Shown here: in pieces, positions 1 through 12,609 of the stretch | How the letters are laid out: each line of letters opens with the position of its first letter | Numbering within the stretch: position 1 is the first letter of the stretch | NCBI RefSeq assembly: GCF_009730915.1 | Contig: NW_024088559.1 | Span: forward strand, 124,001 to 188,000 | Source of the DNA: Dioscorea cayenensis subsp. rotundata | Lineage: Eukaryota; Streptophyta; Magnoliopsida; Dioscoreales; Dioscoreaceae | Direction: 5' to 3' | Length of the DNA: 64,000 bases | Notes under the pieces: generated by a model | The model's input: only the letters and a program-made list of their open reading frames with translations | Database searches by the model: none | Told to the model about the DNA's origin: nothing | Program-made: the position numbers and the translations under genes

Positions 1-258
1 CTTATATTAGGTGTATTATAACATAAATATATTTATAAATATTATATTATATAATTATAAATTAAAAAAAAAGTTAAGGAGTTTTAATAAAAATAATAAA
101 AGATGTGAGATAAATTTAAACTTATGTATAAAAATTTGATTTATTAATAAATAGGAGTAAATATAATGTTTTATAAGGGGGTTTCCGAAAATAATCTAGT
201 CAAATCTTAAAACGTGAAAACCCTAATATCAAGAATGGGAAGGGCTGAGGAGCGAGAG
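1..258. other. Upstream region and probable promoter/leader of NBP35
   Basis: This stretch is strongly AT-rich up to about position 170 and has no reading frame that looks coding. The last 90 bases are more balanced and probably hold the transcription start and short 5' leader of NBP35, whose ATG is at 259. The only recognisable element is the telo-box listed separately. Confidence 0.5.
218..226 (+). promoter_or_regulatory. Telo-box (AAACCCTAA) close to the NBP35 start
   Basis: A perfect AAACCCTAA lies 33 bases before the NBP35 start codon. Telo-boxes near transcription starts are common in plant genes for translation and other growth-linked housekeeping functions. Whether it acts here is inference; the match itself is seen directly. 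Confidence 0.45.
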
Positions 259-3200
259 ATGGAGAACGGGAACCATGAGATCCCTGAAAATGCCAACGAA
301 CGTGAGATTTCTCTCTCTTAGAACCCTAAATCTCTTTTGGCTGTTTAAATTCATACTTTTCTCTGTTTTTTTCTTATTTTTTGTGATTTTTTTTCCAATT
401 TTTTTGTTGTTAGATTGCCCGGGGCCGCAGTCGGAGTCGGCGGGGAAGTCAGACGCGTGCGCGGGGTGCCCTAACCAAGAAGCATGTGCCTCTGCACCGA
501 AAGGACCTGATCCTGGTACTCTTTGCTTGTTCTTCTTTGAATTTGAGAAGGAAAACCCTTGTTTTTCTGTTTAGTTTCTCTTGTTTTCATTGGAAGCTTT
601 GGGTTTTTTTACTTCTTTGTTGCTTCCTTTTGAGTTGATTGAACTTGATATGCTAATTTTGTTTGAGTTGTTTGTTATCTTGCCTAATGATTGTTTATGC
701 CCTTCCTTTATGCGCTTTAGTAACTTCCATTCATTTTCTCGTTTTTAAATGAAATTATCGACTGATATAGGATAAAGAACTGTTTTCTTGTTAGATAGTG
801 AATAAAAGTGATAAAAAAGGAGTGATTTTGGGATATATATATATATATATATATATATTTCAGATTGCCACTTCAGAATTCATGATGTTGTGGATTTTGT
901 TTATGTAGAATAGTTTTTCTGTACAATTTTTAATGGAAATATATGTTTTATAAATAAAAAACCATACATAAAAATACCGTGATTCCCATGGATTGATATA
1001 AACCGTGACGTGGATTGATTGTGGGGGACCTTCCAGTTTACTTTCAAATCCCTTGATATCATCAATTTTATTGTTGAGCTTGTTATAATGCTTGGTTTAT
1101 TTGGTAGTTATTAGTTACTAAGTACGCGATAGTTATTAGTTAGCACTTAGCAACCTTTTGTGACACCTAGTTGGGAGCAGAAAAACTTGAAACTAAATGC
1201 AATCTATATGTTTTTCTTTAGCTTGAACACCTAAAAATATTTTCAGGATTTAATTTATTATTTACTGTCAAGAGCAAACAGAAGGTGTCTTGTCCAGTAA
1301 CCTTTAACAGAACTTGAACTTTTCTCCCAAAAGTTATGAACGGAGCCTTTCACATGGACTTGCTTTGACACTAATAAGCATGCTTTGTGAAGTTATATAT
1401 GCTCATAGAAAAGCTGTATCTTTTTGAGATGTTTGAGTGATCTCATACATAAGTAAATGATCTTTTGTTTTTTTTGTTTTTTTTAACTACCTGAAGGAAA
1501 GCTTGTTTGCATATAGTGAGATGGTAACTAAGATTGTGGGGGATATCTAGAACTAATCTTGGATGGAACTTATTGAATCTGCTGCTTTGAAGGAATTTAG
1601 TTACTTTTTAGTATGAAGAAGGTGATGAGGGAGTTGATGTTAGATTATTAACAAGGGTGGTGGTGTTATGGTTAATAGTTTTGGATCATATACTTTTTGT
1701 CTTGTGTTTGCCTAATTTACGATGGAATTGGTACTATGAGTCTTGGAACTGGGATGTTGAGTGTGGATTTAAATTATATTAAAGAATGCAAGGAATTATA
1801 TTTTGTCAGGATATGTATATGCTGATGCCAGTCTTCCTCAACCTAAGCATTATAATGTATCATGCCATTAAAGTTTGCACGAGAGACAATTTCCAAGTCA
1901 TATGTATTTAATATGAAACTAGATCTATATGTTAGCATACTTATTTTAGTTCCTCATATAGAAAAGTTGGCTGGGTCGTTCACTGTTGAAACCATAGATT
2001 CTCAACTTAAATTCTTAAAAGCTGTCAAACTAGTAAAATTTAATGCAAGAGTCTGAACGGCCTAGCTTCTCAAGAAGCTATGTTATAAAATCCTATGTCA
2101 GTCAGCCTGTAAAATTAGAACTATGACCCCCAAGCTTCTCTTTGAAACAAAGGGAGCTTGTCTAACATTAAAGTTGTTAAACCAGGATAGCCATGTCTTG
2201 AACTACACTGTGGTTGACCTTATAGTTTGTAAATTCTTTAGATGACAAGTAGAATTGAATTTTTGAACAACACCTGCTTATTTCCAGTGCAAGTGTTGCT
2301 AAAATTTTTAATGATACATGCATGAATTGTTCGGCTTATTTGATTTCTCTTGAGGATTCTAAGCCTGTAAATGTCCATATTATTGCATTTTAGTCTTCTA
2401 AATACTGATATACATTGCTATTTTTAATGAAAGCAAAAGATGAGGCATGCCATCTAGACATTGGAGAGTGTATTGATCAGTACTGATGTAAGTTCCTTTT
2501 TCATATTGACAGACTTGGTTGCCATATCAGAGCGAATGGCTACTGTCAAACACAAGATTCTAGTTTTGTCTGGTAAGGGTGGTGTTGGAAAGAGCACATT
2601 CTCTGCCCAACTCTCTTTTGCTCTTGCTGGCATGGATCACCAGGTTGGTCTTCTTGACATAGATATATGTGGGCCAAGCATCCCTAAAATGCTGGGCCTG
2701 GAAGGGCAGGATATCCACCAAAGTAACCTTGGCTGGTCCCCAATCTACCTTGAATCCAATCTCGGGGTCATGTCTATTGGTTTCATGCTTCCACACCCTG
2801 ATGAGGCAGTCATATGGAGAGGTCCCCGAAAGAATGGTCTAATCAAACAATTCCTGAAGGATGTGCACTGGGGTGAGCTCGACTACCTTGTGGTAGATGC
2901 ACCCCCGGGGACATCAGACGAGCACATCTCCATTGTGCAGTTTCTGCTGGCCAGCGGAATAGATGGTGCTATTATCGTCACCACCCCCCAACAGGTCTCA
3001 CTGATAGATGTGCGCAAGGAGATTAGCTTTTGCAAGAAGGTAGGCCTTCCTATTCTTGGTGTCGTGGAGAACATGAGCGGGTTGATGCTGCCGATCTCGG
3101 ATGTTGGGTTTGCGAAGTTAAGTGAGAGCGGAGAGGAAGAAGATGTCACAGAGTGGGCATTGAATTATATGAAGACACATGCACCTGAGATGCTGACTTT

Positions 3201-3414
3201 GTTTGTTCGTAAGGAAGTATTCGATAGCAGTGGGGGCGGCGCCGCAAGGATGTGCTCAGAGATGGGAGTACCATTCCTCGGTAAGGTACCAATGGATCCC
3301 CAGCTGTGCAAAGCTGCAGAGGAAGGCAGGTCATGCTTCACAGACAAGAAATGCATTGCTAGTGCCCCTGCTCTGAGAAGAATTATAGAGAAGTTGATTG
3401 TCTCCCAGGAATAG
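259..3414 (+). CDS. NBP35: Cytosolic Fe-S cluster assembly scaffold NBP35 (P-loop ATPase)
   Basis: Three exons: 259-301, 414-515 and 2513-3414, with GT-AG introns, giving 348 residues; plant NBP35 is about 350. The protein is the scaffold of the cytosolic iron-sulfur assembly pathway, building 4Fe-4S clusters for cytosolic and nuclear proteins. The N-terminal cluster site is complete: C16, C30, C33 and C39 (CX13CX2CX5C). The Walker A/deviant P-loop GKGGVGKST is at residues 69-77, and the switch sequence [10 protein letters not shown] follows further on. The start was chosen because the first exon, though tiny, reads into the conserved ENANEHCPGP segment across the first splice. The C-terminal CXXC that bridges dimers in yeast and animal proteins is absent at the usual place after ENMSGL, as in plant homologues I know. 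Intron 2 is about 2.0 kb and holds an (AT)n tract near 832-858 but no other gene. Confidence 0.96.
832..858. repeat. (AT)n microsatellite in NBP35 intron 2
   Basis: Uninterrupted alternating AT of about 27 bases, lying inside the second intron. Confidence 0.9.
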
Positions 3415-3733
3415 TAGTTCATGTTTTGAATTTTAATTTACATATTTATATACAATATACAAACAATTAAGATGACTGTCTATGGTCCAAATTAATAGGT
3501 TTTTGTGTTCTTTTGCCTTATGTTTGAATCAATTGTGTTTTCTTCTGTACTGTAAAAATGACAACATTTCCAATAATAATTAGAATTTTGAAGTATCTTT
3601 TTCAGTTATTGTTAATGGATGTGTTCCATATTGCGCTTTTATGAGCAATGGAGTTTCTTTTGTTTATATGTTTTAGGACTTCATCCAAGCACACATTATA
3701 ATCTATATTTATGCATTTACAGGATTAGGGTTG

Positions 3734-3815
3734 CATATATATATATATATATATATATGTGTGTATATATACTCCTATAAAACCTGAATACATACAATTT
3801 CAGCTTTATAGGAGT
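3734..3815. repeat. (AT)n tract followed by a short hairpin
   Basis: An (AT)n tract at about 3734-3758 is followed by an inverted repeat at 3771-3815. The arms ACTCCTATAAA and TTTATAGGAGT pair perfectly, and a second short block (CCTGAA with TTTCAG) extends the stem with small bulges around a loop of about 10 bases. Confidence 0.7.
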
Positions 3816-3964
3816 GTATGCATAAAAAGTCTCAATTATACAGTGCACGTATAATTTCTATGATGGTTCATATATATATATAATGGTTGCAAGTCAAAAT
3901 AACATTACATGATAATTTAATCTAAATGAAATGAGACATCATATGTGTATATATACACATATTT

Positions 3965-4177
3965 CTAATGAGAGGGAGAAATAATATAAAGCAAGAAGAC
4001 GGCAGCAAATGAGGCAGCACCAACTTGTTTGATGATAAAGCTCCTCTTGAACTTGCAAACCTTTTCTTTGTTGCACTTGAACACCCTCAAAATGGCCCCC
4101 TGATTTGCCTTCTTTCCTCTCTTCACTACCTCTTTCTCACTCTCATGCTTTTTTTGCTGCTGCTTCTTCTTCTTCAT
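3965..4177 (-). CDS. Possible small basic membrane-tail protein (70 residues), unrecognised
   Basis: Single-exon frame of 70 codons starting at a Met followed by a lysine/glutamine-rich stretch. It then has a basic middle with two cysteines (KCNKEKVCKFKRS) and ends in a hydrophobic run (VGAASFAAVFLLYIIS) just before the stop, giving a tail-anchor-like layout. The frame stays open upstream to 4249, so the start is uncertain. I do not recognise the family. The graded composition, from charged to hydrophobic with a clean stop, is better than random AT-rich sequence usually gives, but no splice or homology evidence backs it. Confidence 0.3.
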   Translation of the reverse strand: MKKKKQQQKKHESEKEVVKRGKKANQGAILRVFKCNKEKVCKFKRSFIIKQVGAASFAAVFLLYIISPSH

Positions 4178-5021
4178 GCTTCTCTCAAATGAGACCTCTC
4201 TTGTATAAATCCAACTTCTATTTGTGTTTGTATATTTGTGTGCGTGCATATATATTTATATGTTTTAGTGTATATTTATATATTTGTGTTTGTAAAAAGA
4301 AACAACAGCGCATGATGCATGGTCATTCTTTTATGAGTAATAGTTATTTTTTATTTTTTTATTGGTAGAATATCTTATTTACTCCTTTTAATAGAAGGAT
4401 TAAAAGAGCAGACTGACAATATTAGAGAGACTAAATAATGTATTCTACTTTTTTATTTTTTTTATTTTTGTAATAGCTTCAATTCAATTAACAATCAAAG
4501 TATTAAATATTATGAGTTGTATTTTTGTCCTTGCTTAGGAGAGGAAAAAAACAGAAGACTATATATAAAGTTAAAGCTCACTTGATTCTCACTCTAACCT
4601 AAAGTTAATCACCAAATAAATAAATAAATTCATGTTTTTTTTCCTAGGATGTAGGACATAGCATATATAGAATAATTATTGCAGTTCAAATATAATCACA
4701 TGATTCCCAAACTCTAGAGAGGAAAGCACCTTTTATTTATATCCCCATGAAGATGCACATGAATTTTTTCAGAAAAGTCTTTGGTTATATACAGATAAAT
4801 TATTATCAAATCTTAAAACTTTAGTACCAAATTGTTGATAAAATTTCCTTTTTGTAAAATATCATTTTTGTAAAATATCATTTTTGTTGAATTGGTTAAT
4901 ATTCAAGGTGTTTAATTAGAAATTTTAAAAATATTTCATCACTATCACAAAAAGTTGGATATTAATTAAAATAGATTTCTACACATAATACTTAATATAT
5001 CTAATTATCATTGTTATAGTG

Positions 5022-5043
5022 TATATATATATATATATATATA
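5022..5043. repeat. (AT)n microsatellite
   Basis: Alternating TA/AT run of about 22 bases in the spacer. Confidence 0.9.
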
Positions 5044-5928
5044 CATGTTAAAATTTTATAAGGACATAAAATTGATTTATACGCATTTTAATTAATAATG
5101 TCCAATTGTTATCATAGTACATCAGATTACTCAACAATGCCAAAAGTTCGATAATATGATAATTCATGGCTTAAAATTTACACTTTTGCATCACATGTAC
5201 TTAAGTAAAATCTAATATTTTTTTTATTTTATTTATATGAATCGATTTAGTGATTTTCATTAGTTATTTTTGTATCTGATACATTCCTAAATAGTAGTAT
5301 TTTACTGAGTTTAGAATGTAACAATACATGAAGTTACACTAGAGAACTAGAACTTGTGCACTGTTTGTGTTAACAAGCGTGCACTTCAGGCAAAAATCCA
5401 ATGTTTTTATCTCGTTCGTATTTGAGCAGTATAATTTCTAAAGAATCTTTCTATTTAATTAACTTTTTGATGATCAATATTTTTAATTATCAAATGTGAT
5501 TTTTTTTCTTTTTTTTTTTCATCCAAAATCTTGAAAATATTTCAAAACAACATGCACACACTTGCATAAATAATATACTACTGAAAAAGAATGTCAGCAT
5601 AAACTGAGAGATCCAAGTGACAACCCCAGACAGTTTGATCACAATTACAAACAACAGTATCTATGCTTGCTAATCATGCTGATTAGGAATCAACTTAATT
5701 ACCATACCAAAACAAAAACAGCGAAAGTTTTCAATCATATATTGTAAAAAAGGGAATGAAAAGGATAATAAACATGGAAAATTATTCTTGTAAATACATT
5801 CTTCGAAGTAACACAAAATATCCTAATTTACCTCAGCGGATATTATCATTTAAAAGTTCCCGGCCAAAAAGTTCTAGATATTATAAAGCAATCAAGAAAA
5901 AGAAGAAACTTCAGTCTAGTAGCTACTT

Positions 5929-8900
5929 TTAAGATCTGGATTTCTTCCTTGACTTGGACGAAGAAGCTTTCGGTTGCTCAGAGCTACCGGCACCACTTTT
6001 TTTGGAAACACCAGCAGCTGACTGACTTGCCTTTGAAGTGATGGCACTGCTACTTGTTGTGACGGTTGTGTTTGTCGCCGAAGAAGCCTCATGTTTCTCC
6101 TTAGCAACAGCTCCTTGAGAGCCTCTAACCTGACCTCTCTTGTCCTTCCTCCGGGGCCGATAACTTGACCTTTCTCTCTTTGGCAGCCATCTCTCAGGAT
6201 CTGGCGGAGGTCCAGGGTTTGCTGGATCAAAGCCCTTAGGATACCTAGGCTTCCTCTTTCTCTTTTTTGCACGCGCCTTTTTAACCTCCTCGGAAACTTC
6301 TGTCTTACCCACATGAGCACCCTCGACATGCTTTGCTCCTGATGTCTTCTCCAGGCTCTCGACATTGATCCCTTTCAGGCCTGATAAAGCCCTCAGTTCC
6401 TTCTCGTAAAACTCTGCCTTTTCAAGATCAGACCGGGCAGCTGTGATAACAAGGCCAACCAAAGCATCGACACTCCCGTGATTCTTCACAAGTTCTTCGT
6501 AAAGTTGAGAGGCTTCATTCTCAAGTCCATGATTGAGTTTAAAGGTTGCAGCCTCCTGTGTAATTATGCCAAATTTGCTATCTTCTGTCATGGCATTCTT
6601 CCACCATTGGATAGCAGAGTCAAGGACTGCTACAGCACCACTAATGTCACCTAAACGTTCCCGGAGAGAAACTATAGTAGCAACAGTGGCAGGCATGTGT
6701 TGAATGTCAGCTATCTTGGCCAAAGAGTCCGCTGCTGTCTGTGAGTGGCCAGCAGCGGCAGCAATTTGAGCCCTGGCAAGGAGAACTGGCTTGGACTTGT
6801 CAGGAAATCTGTCCGCAAACTGTCCAAGGATCTCTTCAGCTTTTGATACCTTTTTTTCCTTAACTAGAACAGCAGCTTGAAGCAATACAGGTGTAATGCT
6901 TTCTGGGAACATGTCTTGAAGCAGGGTTACTAGTTCCTGAGCCTGTTGAGCATAAAAGTAAAATTCAACATGAGTATTGCTCTTTCATAAAGTACACCAT
7001 TGAAGCCGAAAATGGTATCATTTACTTGCAATTTTCACCAACGAAGTATATCTGCAATAAGCTAGTTTTAGATTCTTCAACATTAACATAGGGTTCTGAT
7101 TCCAGAAAAGGACATCTTATAAAATATAGCAATTATGAATTCTACAAGAAATATAACAATAAGTTTTGAACAAAAGAAAAAAATAATAATAAACCACTCA
7201 AAAATATTTTCCACAATGAAATTGAATATATAAAGAGAAATATATGGAATGTAAAGAATCACACTGAGGTACATTTTACTATCACATTAAACCAGATAAG
7301 TTTAGTTTTGATGGGACTACCATGAAAAGCAAATGTATAACTGAATCAATCATGGCTCAATTGAACTTAACACATTAAACAATCCAAACTTATTGAAGGT
7401 ATAAATTGCAAGATACTTGTATCTTGCAGTTCAATAATATATAAATCAGATATGTTGCTTCTTTGAAAATATTCTCATTTTTTATTCCATCTTTCTATTC
7501 TTAATTTGTTTCATACTCTCATTTACTCTCCATTCAACTTCATCCTCATTTATTAATTATTTTATTTATTTATTGTACACCTGTTTTTCTAATTGGATTT
7601 CTGCTCCAAACAAGCATTAAAAACTCAAACTAGGCAACCTTATTGCTAACAAGTAAATCAATATTCTATGATACCAAAAAAATAGATGAGACAAATAGAC
7701 TACATGACAACCTCAGAAGAAGAATTAAAAACAAGACATAAAACAAATGAATGCAAACAACAATCTGAGCATACTAAAGCTGTGATGATTGATAACTATG
7801 AATAGTTTGGGATGAGAAAAAATACGTTCCTATCAATGGTGTTCATCAAATGGCAATGCTCATTACCAAATGAAGATTAGTGTTTTAATAATCAGGTTAA
7901 ATTGGTTAACTGCTTTGAAATGATTTGGCCATATGCACCAAAAGAAAGTTATGAAATTCAAACAACTTAGTAATCGTCAGCAGCATAAATTTGAAAGCAC
8001 AAACCTGATCCAGTCTATTAGCCTGAAGAAGAAGAAGCAACCGATTCGAGTATAGAGCTTCCTTCTGTCTTGGGAATAACTTGAAGTCAAGACCATTAGC
8101 AAGCTGCAATTGCTGTGAGCCATTGGCTTTCTCTATTAACCGATCAAGCTTTCGTAGGCTATCAGAAACATCCTTGGTGCCCTTCAGCGCAACAAGGTTA
8201 TTGGTTGCCACTGCCAGTGATGAAGTATCAGCCAGGTTCCGGTTTACAATACTAGCATATGCTTCAATGGTTTCTGGCGTACTTCCCATCAACTGAAAAG
8301 AAGATGACTTAAGTTAAAGGTCAATTTACTCTTTCAAAAAATGAAATATACAATATGCTTGCCATCCACCTGCTGTACATATGCCAGCTGGACAGCTATA
8401 GGAGCTAATTCAGCTTCTATTTCATCATCAGCAAAGTCATCCTCCATTAGTGCTTCCTGACCAATTCTGACAAGCAATTATGTTAGCCTTTTTTAATTCC
8501 CAGGCAAAAAGAGAACCTCATATAAAAAAAAATAATAAATAAATAAATAAATAAGAGCTGAAACATCTTCATCTGTTTGAAGATTATAGCATATCAAGAG
8601 TTCAGTGGCAACTTTTCCCTTGTTTCAAAAACAAGTCAAAAAGCAGCAGGTATTACATTTTAATTATTAATAACATCTTAAGATCAACCACATCACTTTT
8701 AGCAGATAGTTGAGGGTTGAAAATTCTTACGACTCCACAAAAGACTGATCATGGTGAGTATGCAGTCGGCGGCCTGGTGAATAGACTTTAATAATCCCTA
8801 TATATGATCAACAAAATGGCATTCTACCTTGAGACCAGGAAACCCAAATTTAACTATCTGAGAATTTCATAATAAGCTCAGAGCACCAGAACAAGTACAA

Positions 8901-11900
8901 ACACACCCCTACTGTAAAACACTTTCTTTGATCTCGTCTCTTCCATCCCCTATCACCTAAACTATCTTCTCTTCATTTTGACTGTGAAACATGAGTTACC
9001 ATAAATTCTAGAAAGTTTTCAAATAAATGAATCCTCATTACTTAAATAGCCTGATCACATTAATGCGCATAAAAATTGTATGTCAGCACATTTGATTTGG
9101 TACCATGGGATCAGCACTTCCACAATACACACTTGCATGTGACAGGAAACTAACGTCATTATGTATGAAAGTCACGCTTCATTCTCAAGCGCCATTTTCA
9201 GTGAGCCTTTCATTTTCCACCTAAATGGAAAACTATATATAGCATAAATTGTATTCTTCACTATATCCATCAGGTTTCCCTCTTCAATCAAATATAACTT
9301 CTGTTGTTGAGTTATATTCAAGCAGATAAAAGCGTGAAATGATAAAATCATGATAAGTATAGAAAGTAAAAGTAGAAAAATGCTAAGGTTAAGATGATGC
9401 TTTAAAATCAATCATTATAATTTCTTGATAGCATATCTTTAATGCTATAAAACTATGAAGTTTAACAGATGAAAAAGAGGTTCATAGATGATGTGGTCTT
9501 TCTAAAACGATGCATAATTCTACATTAGGGTCCAAATTTTTTTGACAAATTTTAGGTTTCAGAGAGATGAAACCAACAAAGAGATAAATAGGATAGTACG
9601 GACATGGGATGTACTCATAAGGGAAGAACTGTGGGAAAGGGAAATGTTCAGGTCATCTCCCCTACAGATGAACCGCATCCCATCCCATTGACCAGACCAA
9701 TCCCAAGAGATTCTCAATCTTAGCATTTCAATCACAAGAATCATGCTTCCGCTGAGAGAACATTATATAAATAGGACCCTCAGTTTTATTATTCATCAGA
9801 AGAAGCTTTGCGCAATCAAAACATTGCAAAATATCATGCAAAACAATTATGTTCCAGCACATGCACATACAAAAATCTAAATTCAAAGTTTGGGAATTAG
9901 CACAAAAATTAAGATACTGTAATCATTCTACCTGAATCAGAAAAAATGCGCTTGGACTTGCTAAATCATCTAGTAGGTAATGATAACATTCAATGATTAA
10001 GGTCAATAGTTACAGCAACATTATGACTTGATGCACAAAAACAATCCATGCATAGGAAACCTTTAGTTCATCACAATAACCATGAACAAATAAATTCATA
10101 AATTTATGCTCGATTTCTACACATGAGGTTTCTAATCTGACAATATGCTATGAAACACTTAGAATATCTAAATTCCACCACAGGTTAATATCCTTAAATT
10201 TTTACAGTATATATACTGGAGAATAAGATAATTTGATCAGGTAGAAAATAGGCAGCTATCCTAATATGTAGTGAAGATCAACAAGAGCAAATTGAGTACT
10301 TTTCATTATAATAAGAGTTCACAGCAGTCACCTTCGTGCTGAAAGCAGCAATTGTTCAGCTTCAGCGTATCTTTTGTTCTGAATCAAAGAGCAAGACACA
10401 TTATAAGCCATATCAAAGCTGCTTGAAGTTTTAACTTTAAGGGCATCCATCATTCCTTGAACTTCAGAGCCTCTTCCGGCTGACACCAGAGCAGCAATTA
10501 TATTTGTCTTTACATCTATAGAATCAATCTTAAACTTTTGAAGTTTCTCATAGTTTTCTAGGCAAGCATCCATTCTTCCCAATCTATAAAGAATATGAGA
10601 TTCCAACAGCAAAACCATAGTATTTCTTTCTTGGCCATCTAACGTACTCAATGCGTCTTGCAGTTTGTTTTGCCTATACAAGCAATATGCCTGGGAATAA
10701 TGCAAATAAATACAAAAAAGTAAGTTGTGGATCAAACTAGTCAATCCAAGTATTCACTGTGATGAACAAACAGTAGATGAAGCCACCAAAAATAGCTATT
10801 TGATAAAAAATTTGTAAAATCACATAGAAATACAAATAAAATCTATTGTTACTCACAAACGAGCAGCTTATATGTGAACATGGTACCCTGACTTGTACTA
10901 AGATTTGACAGTATAATACACAATTGATACATAAAACAACATACACATAATCAAACTAATTCAAGCATATTGAAACGACATGATATAAATTGCTTTCCAT
11001 AACTTAGTTAAGTGGATAATCCAACTGTGGCGTGATATGCTTTAGTAATAGGTTCATACAGATCTGTCTTGCACAAAAAATAGTTTCAGCGAATCAAATT
11101 CAAGCCATTTAAAAATCATATAAATTCCTTCAGATAAACCCTTGCATTGATTGTTCTGCGTGCAAGATAGCTATCAAAATATACCAACCTCACACATCAT
11201 TTAGAAGAGTGATTTGGTGAATGATAGTCAGAGATTGATAACAACAATCAGATACAAAGAAGTACAAGCCTTTGGTAACTGGTCAGGCGGACAATTTAGC
11301 AATGTCGCACAATATCACAAACAATTAACTCAGTCGCAGGTACATCCCATGTTTATATTATATCACAGTTCATACACATTCTCAATTTCCCTGAATTGGG
11401 CAAAAGAAGAATTTAAAACATGCTGATAAATTTACGGCATTGACAAATTCAGCGAGGAAAAAAAAATTGAAAATTTATCCAGACTTAAATCATAGTCTGA
11501 TTAACAGTAATCCAAAGCGCAGCGAATCTCCTCATAAAGCAATGACATTACCTTGTAGAATTTAAGATCAATCGGGAGCTTTTCGAAGGTCTTGATCGCA
11601 GACATAGCCCGATCAATCGCATCGGCTTTAATCAATGCCACGACCTTGCATCTTACCGCATCCTCGTCACCAGGAGAGGCCACGAGAACTTCAAGAATGC
11701 AAAATTACAAGATCACAGTAAAAATGAGAAAAACCATGAAAAAAGTGAAGAACGGAACAGAAACCGAAGATGGAGAAGGGCCATACTTTGATCTGCGACT
11801 TTAGCGGCAGATTCGTATTGGAAGCTTTCGATGTGGCGATGGAGGGTGGCGAATAGATCCTCGAGAGGGACCGGAGCGGCGGTGGCCGGCGGCGCTGAGG

Positions 11901-11925
11901 GCTTGGGCTTGGCCTTCGGCGCCAT
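5929..11925 (-). CDS. SRP72: Signal recognition particle subunit SRP72
   Basis: Six exons on the minus strand: 11925-11787, 11688-11552, 10690-10332, 8466-8370, 8292-8005 and 6942-5929. Phases add up to 677 residues, the normal length for plant SRP72. The protein pairs with SRP68 on the Alu-distal part of the SRP RNA and is needed for co-translational targeting to the ER. The N-terminus is Pro/Ala-rich (MAPKAKPKPSAPP) and is followed by helical TPR-like repeats through exons 1-6. The C-terminal third is highly basic and carries the conserved RNA-binding segment around PDPERWLPKRERS, then a Ser/Lys-rich tail ending in RKKSRS. All introns are GT-AG; the largest (8467-10331) is 1.9 kb and shows no nested gene. 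The gene is divergent from the M3 peptidase, with 0.9 kb between start codons. Confidence 0.96.
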
Positions 11926-12577
11926 GACCTTTTCCTCGACGATCGGTGACGGAGGAGGTGGCGTCTGAGAGTTAGGTTATCGCGCTTCGTCTAGAGTTAG
12001 AGAAAGCTTGAACCTAGATCGGTTTTACACCGTTGGATCTCCTAGAGATAGTACTCATTGCCAGATCGACTCTTTTTTTTTGTCTTTTTATAAATAAATT
12101 TTGGCCCTATAGACTTTTTTAATTCATATAGTTTAAAAGAAAAAAAAATAAATATAATTAAGATTTAAATACATTATTAATTATTTTAAATTACCATATA
12201 ATCACTGATTAAACTAAAGTAGTGTGTCAGTAGTATTATAAAGATATTGTATAAATAATATATCGGTATTTGTTCATATTAGATCACCAAATATTTTGTC
12301 TCTTTAATACTTTTTGTGTCCACTGCTTGTCACCATTAAAAAAAAAACTTATTAAACATTATAAATAAAATCAATGATACCTCACAAAATTTATTTGATA
12401 TTTAATCATTCAAATAAATATAATCAGCGACTATTTTTAAATTCAAAACATTATGAAACTTGTAATTTGTTTTACCAAAATTTTCATTTAAGAAATAAAA
12501 AAAAATAAAAATAAAAAAGTGAAAAAAAAATAGAAAACGGAAATAGCTGCCGCTGTCCTGACCTGATCAAGCAAGGA

Positions 12578-12596
12578 CCAATAGCATGATGACACG
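12578..12596 (+). promoter_or_regulatory. ER-stress-response-element-like site (CCAAT-N10-CACG)
   Basis: CCAAT at 12578-12582 is followed after exactly ten bases by CACG at 12593-12596. This matches the plant ERSE layout (NF-Y box plus bZIP half-site). The CACG belongs to a GATGACACGT sequence that resembles bZIP28/bZIP60 sites. It lies 248 bases before the peptidase ATG and 653 before that of SRP72, an ER-targeting gene. The match is seen directly; activity is inferred. Confidence 0.5.
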
Positions 12597-12603
12597 TTCA
12601 CAT

Positions 12604-12609
12604 CACGTG
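12604..12609. promoter_or_regulatory. G-box / ABRE core (CACGTGTC)
   Basis: Perfect palindromic CACGTG followed by TC, 8 bases downstream of the ERSE-like site and just before an inverted CCAAT box. It is a typical plant bZIP/bHLH site. Confidence 0.5.

Larger units (their letters stand above)
3415..5928. other. AT-rich tail-to-tail spacer between NBP35 and SRP72
   Basis: It holds the 3' UTRs of the two convergent genes, (AT)n tracts at about 3734-3758 and 5022-5043, a short hairpin at 3771-3815, and one weak candidate small gene on the minus strand (3965-4177). Apart from these I see only low-complexity AT-rich DNA. Confidence 0.6.
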
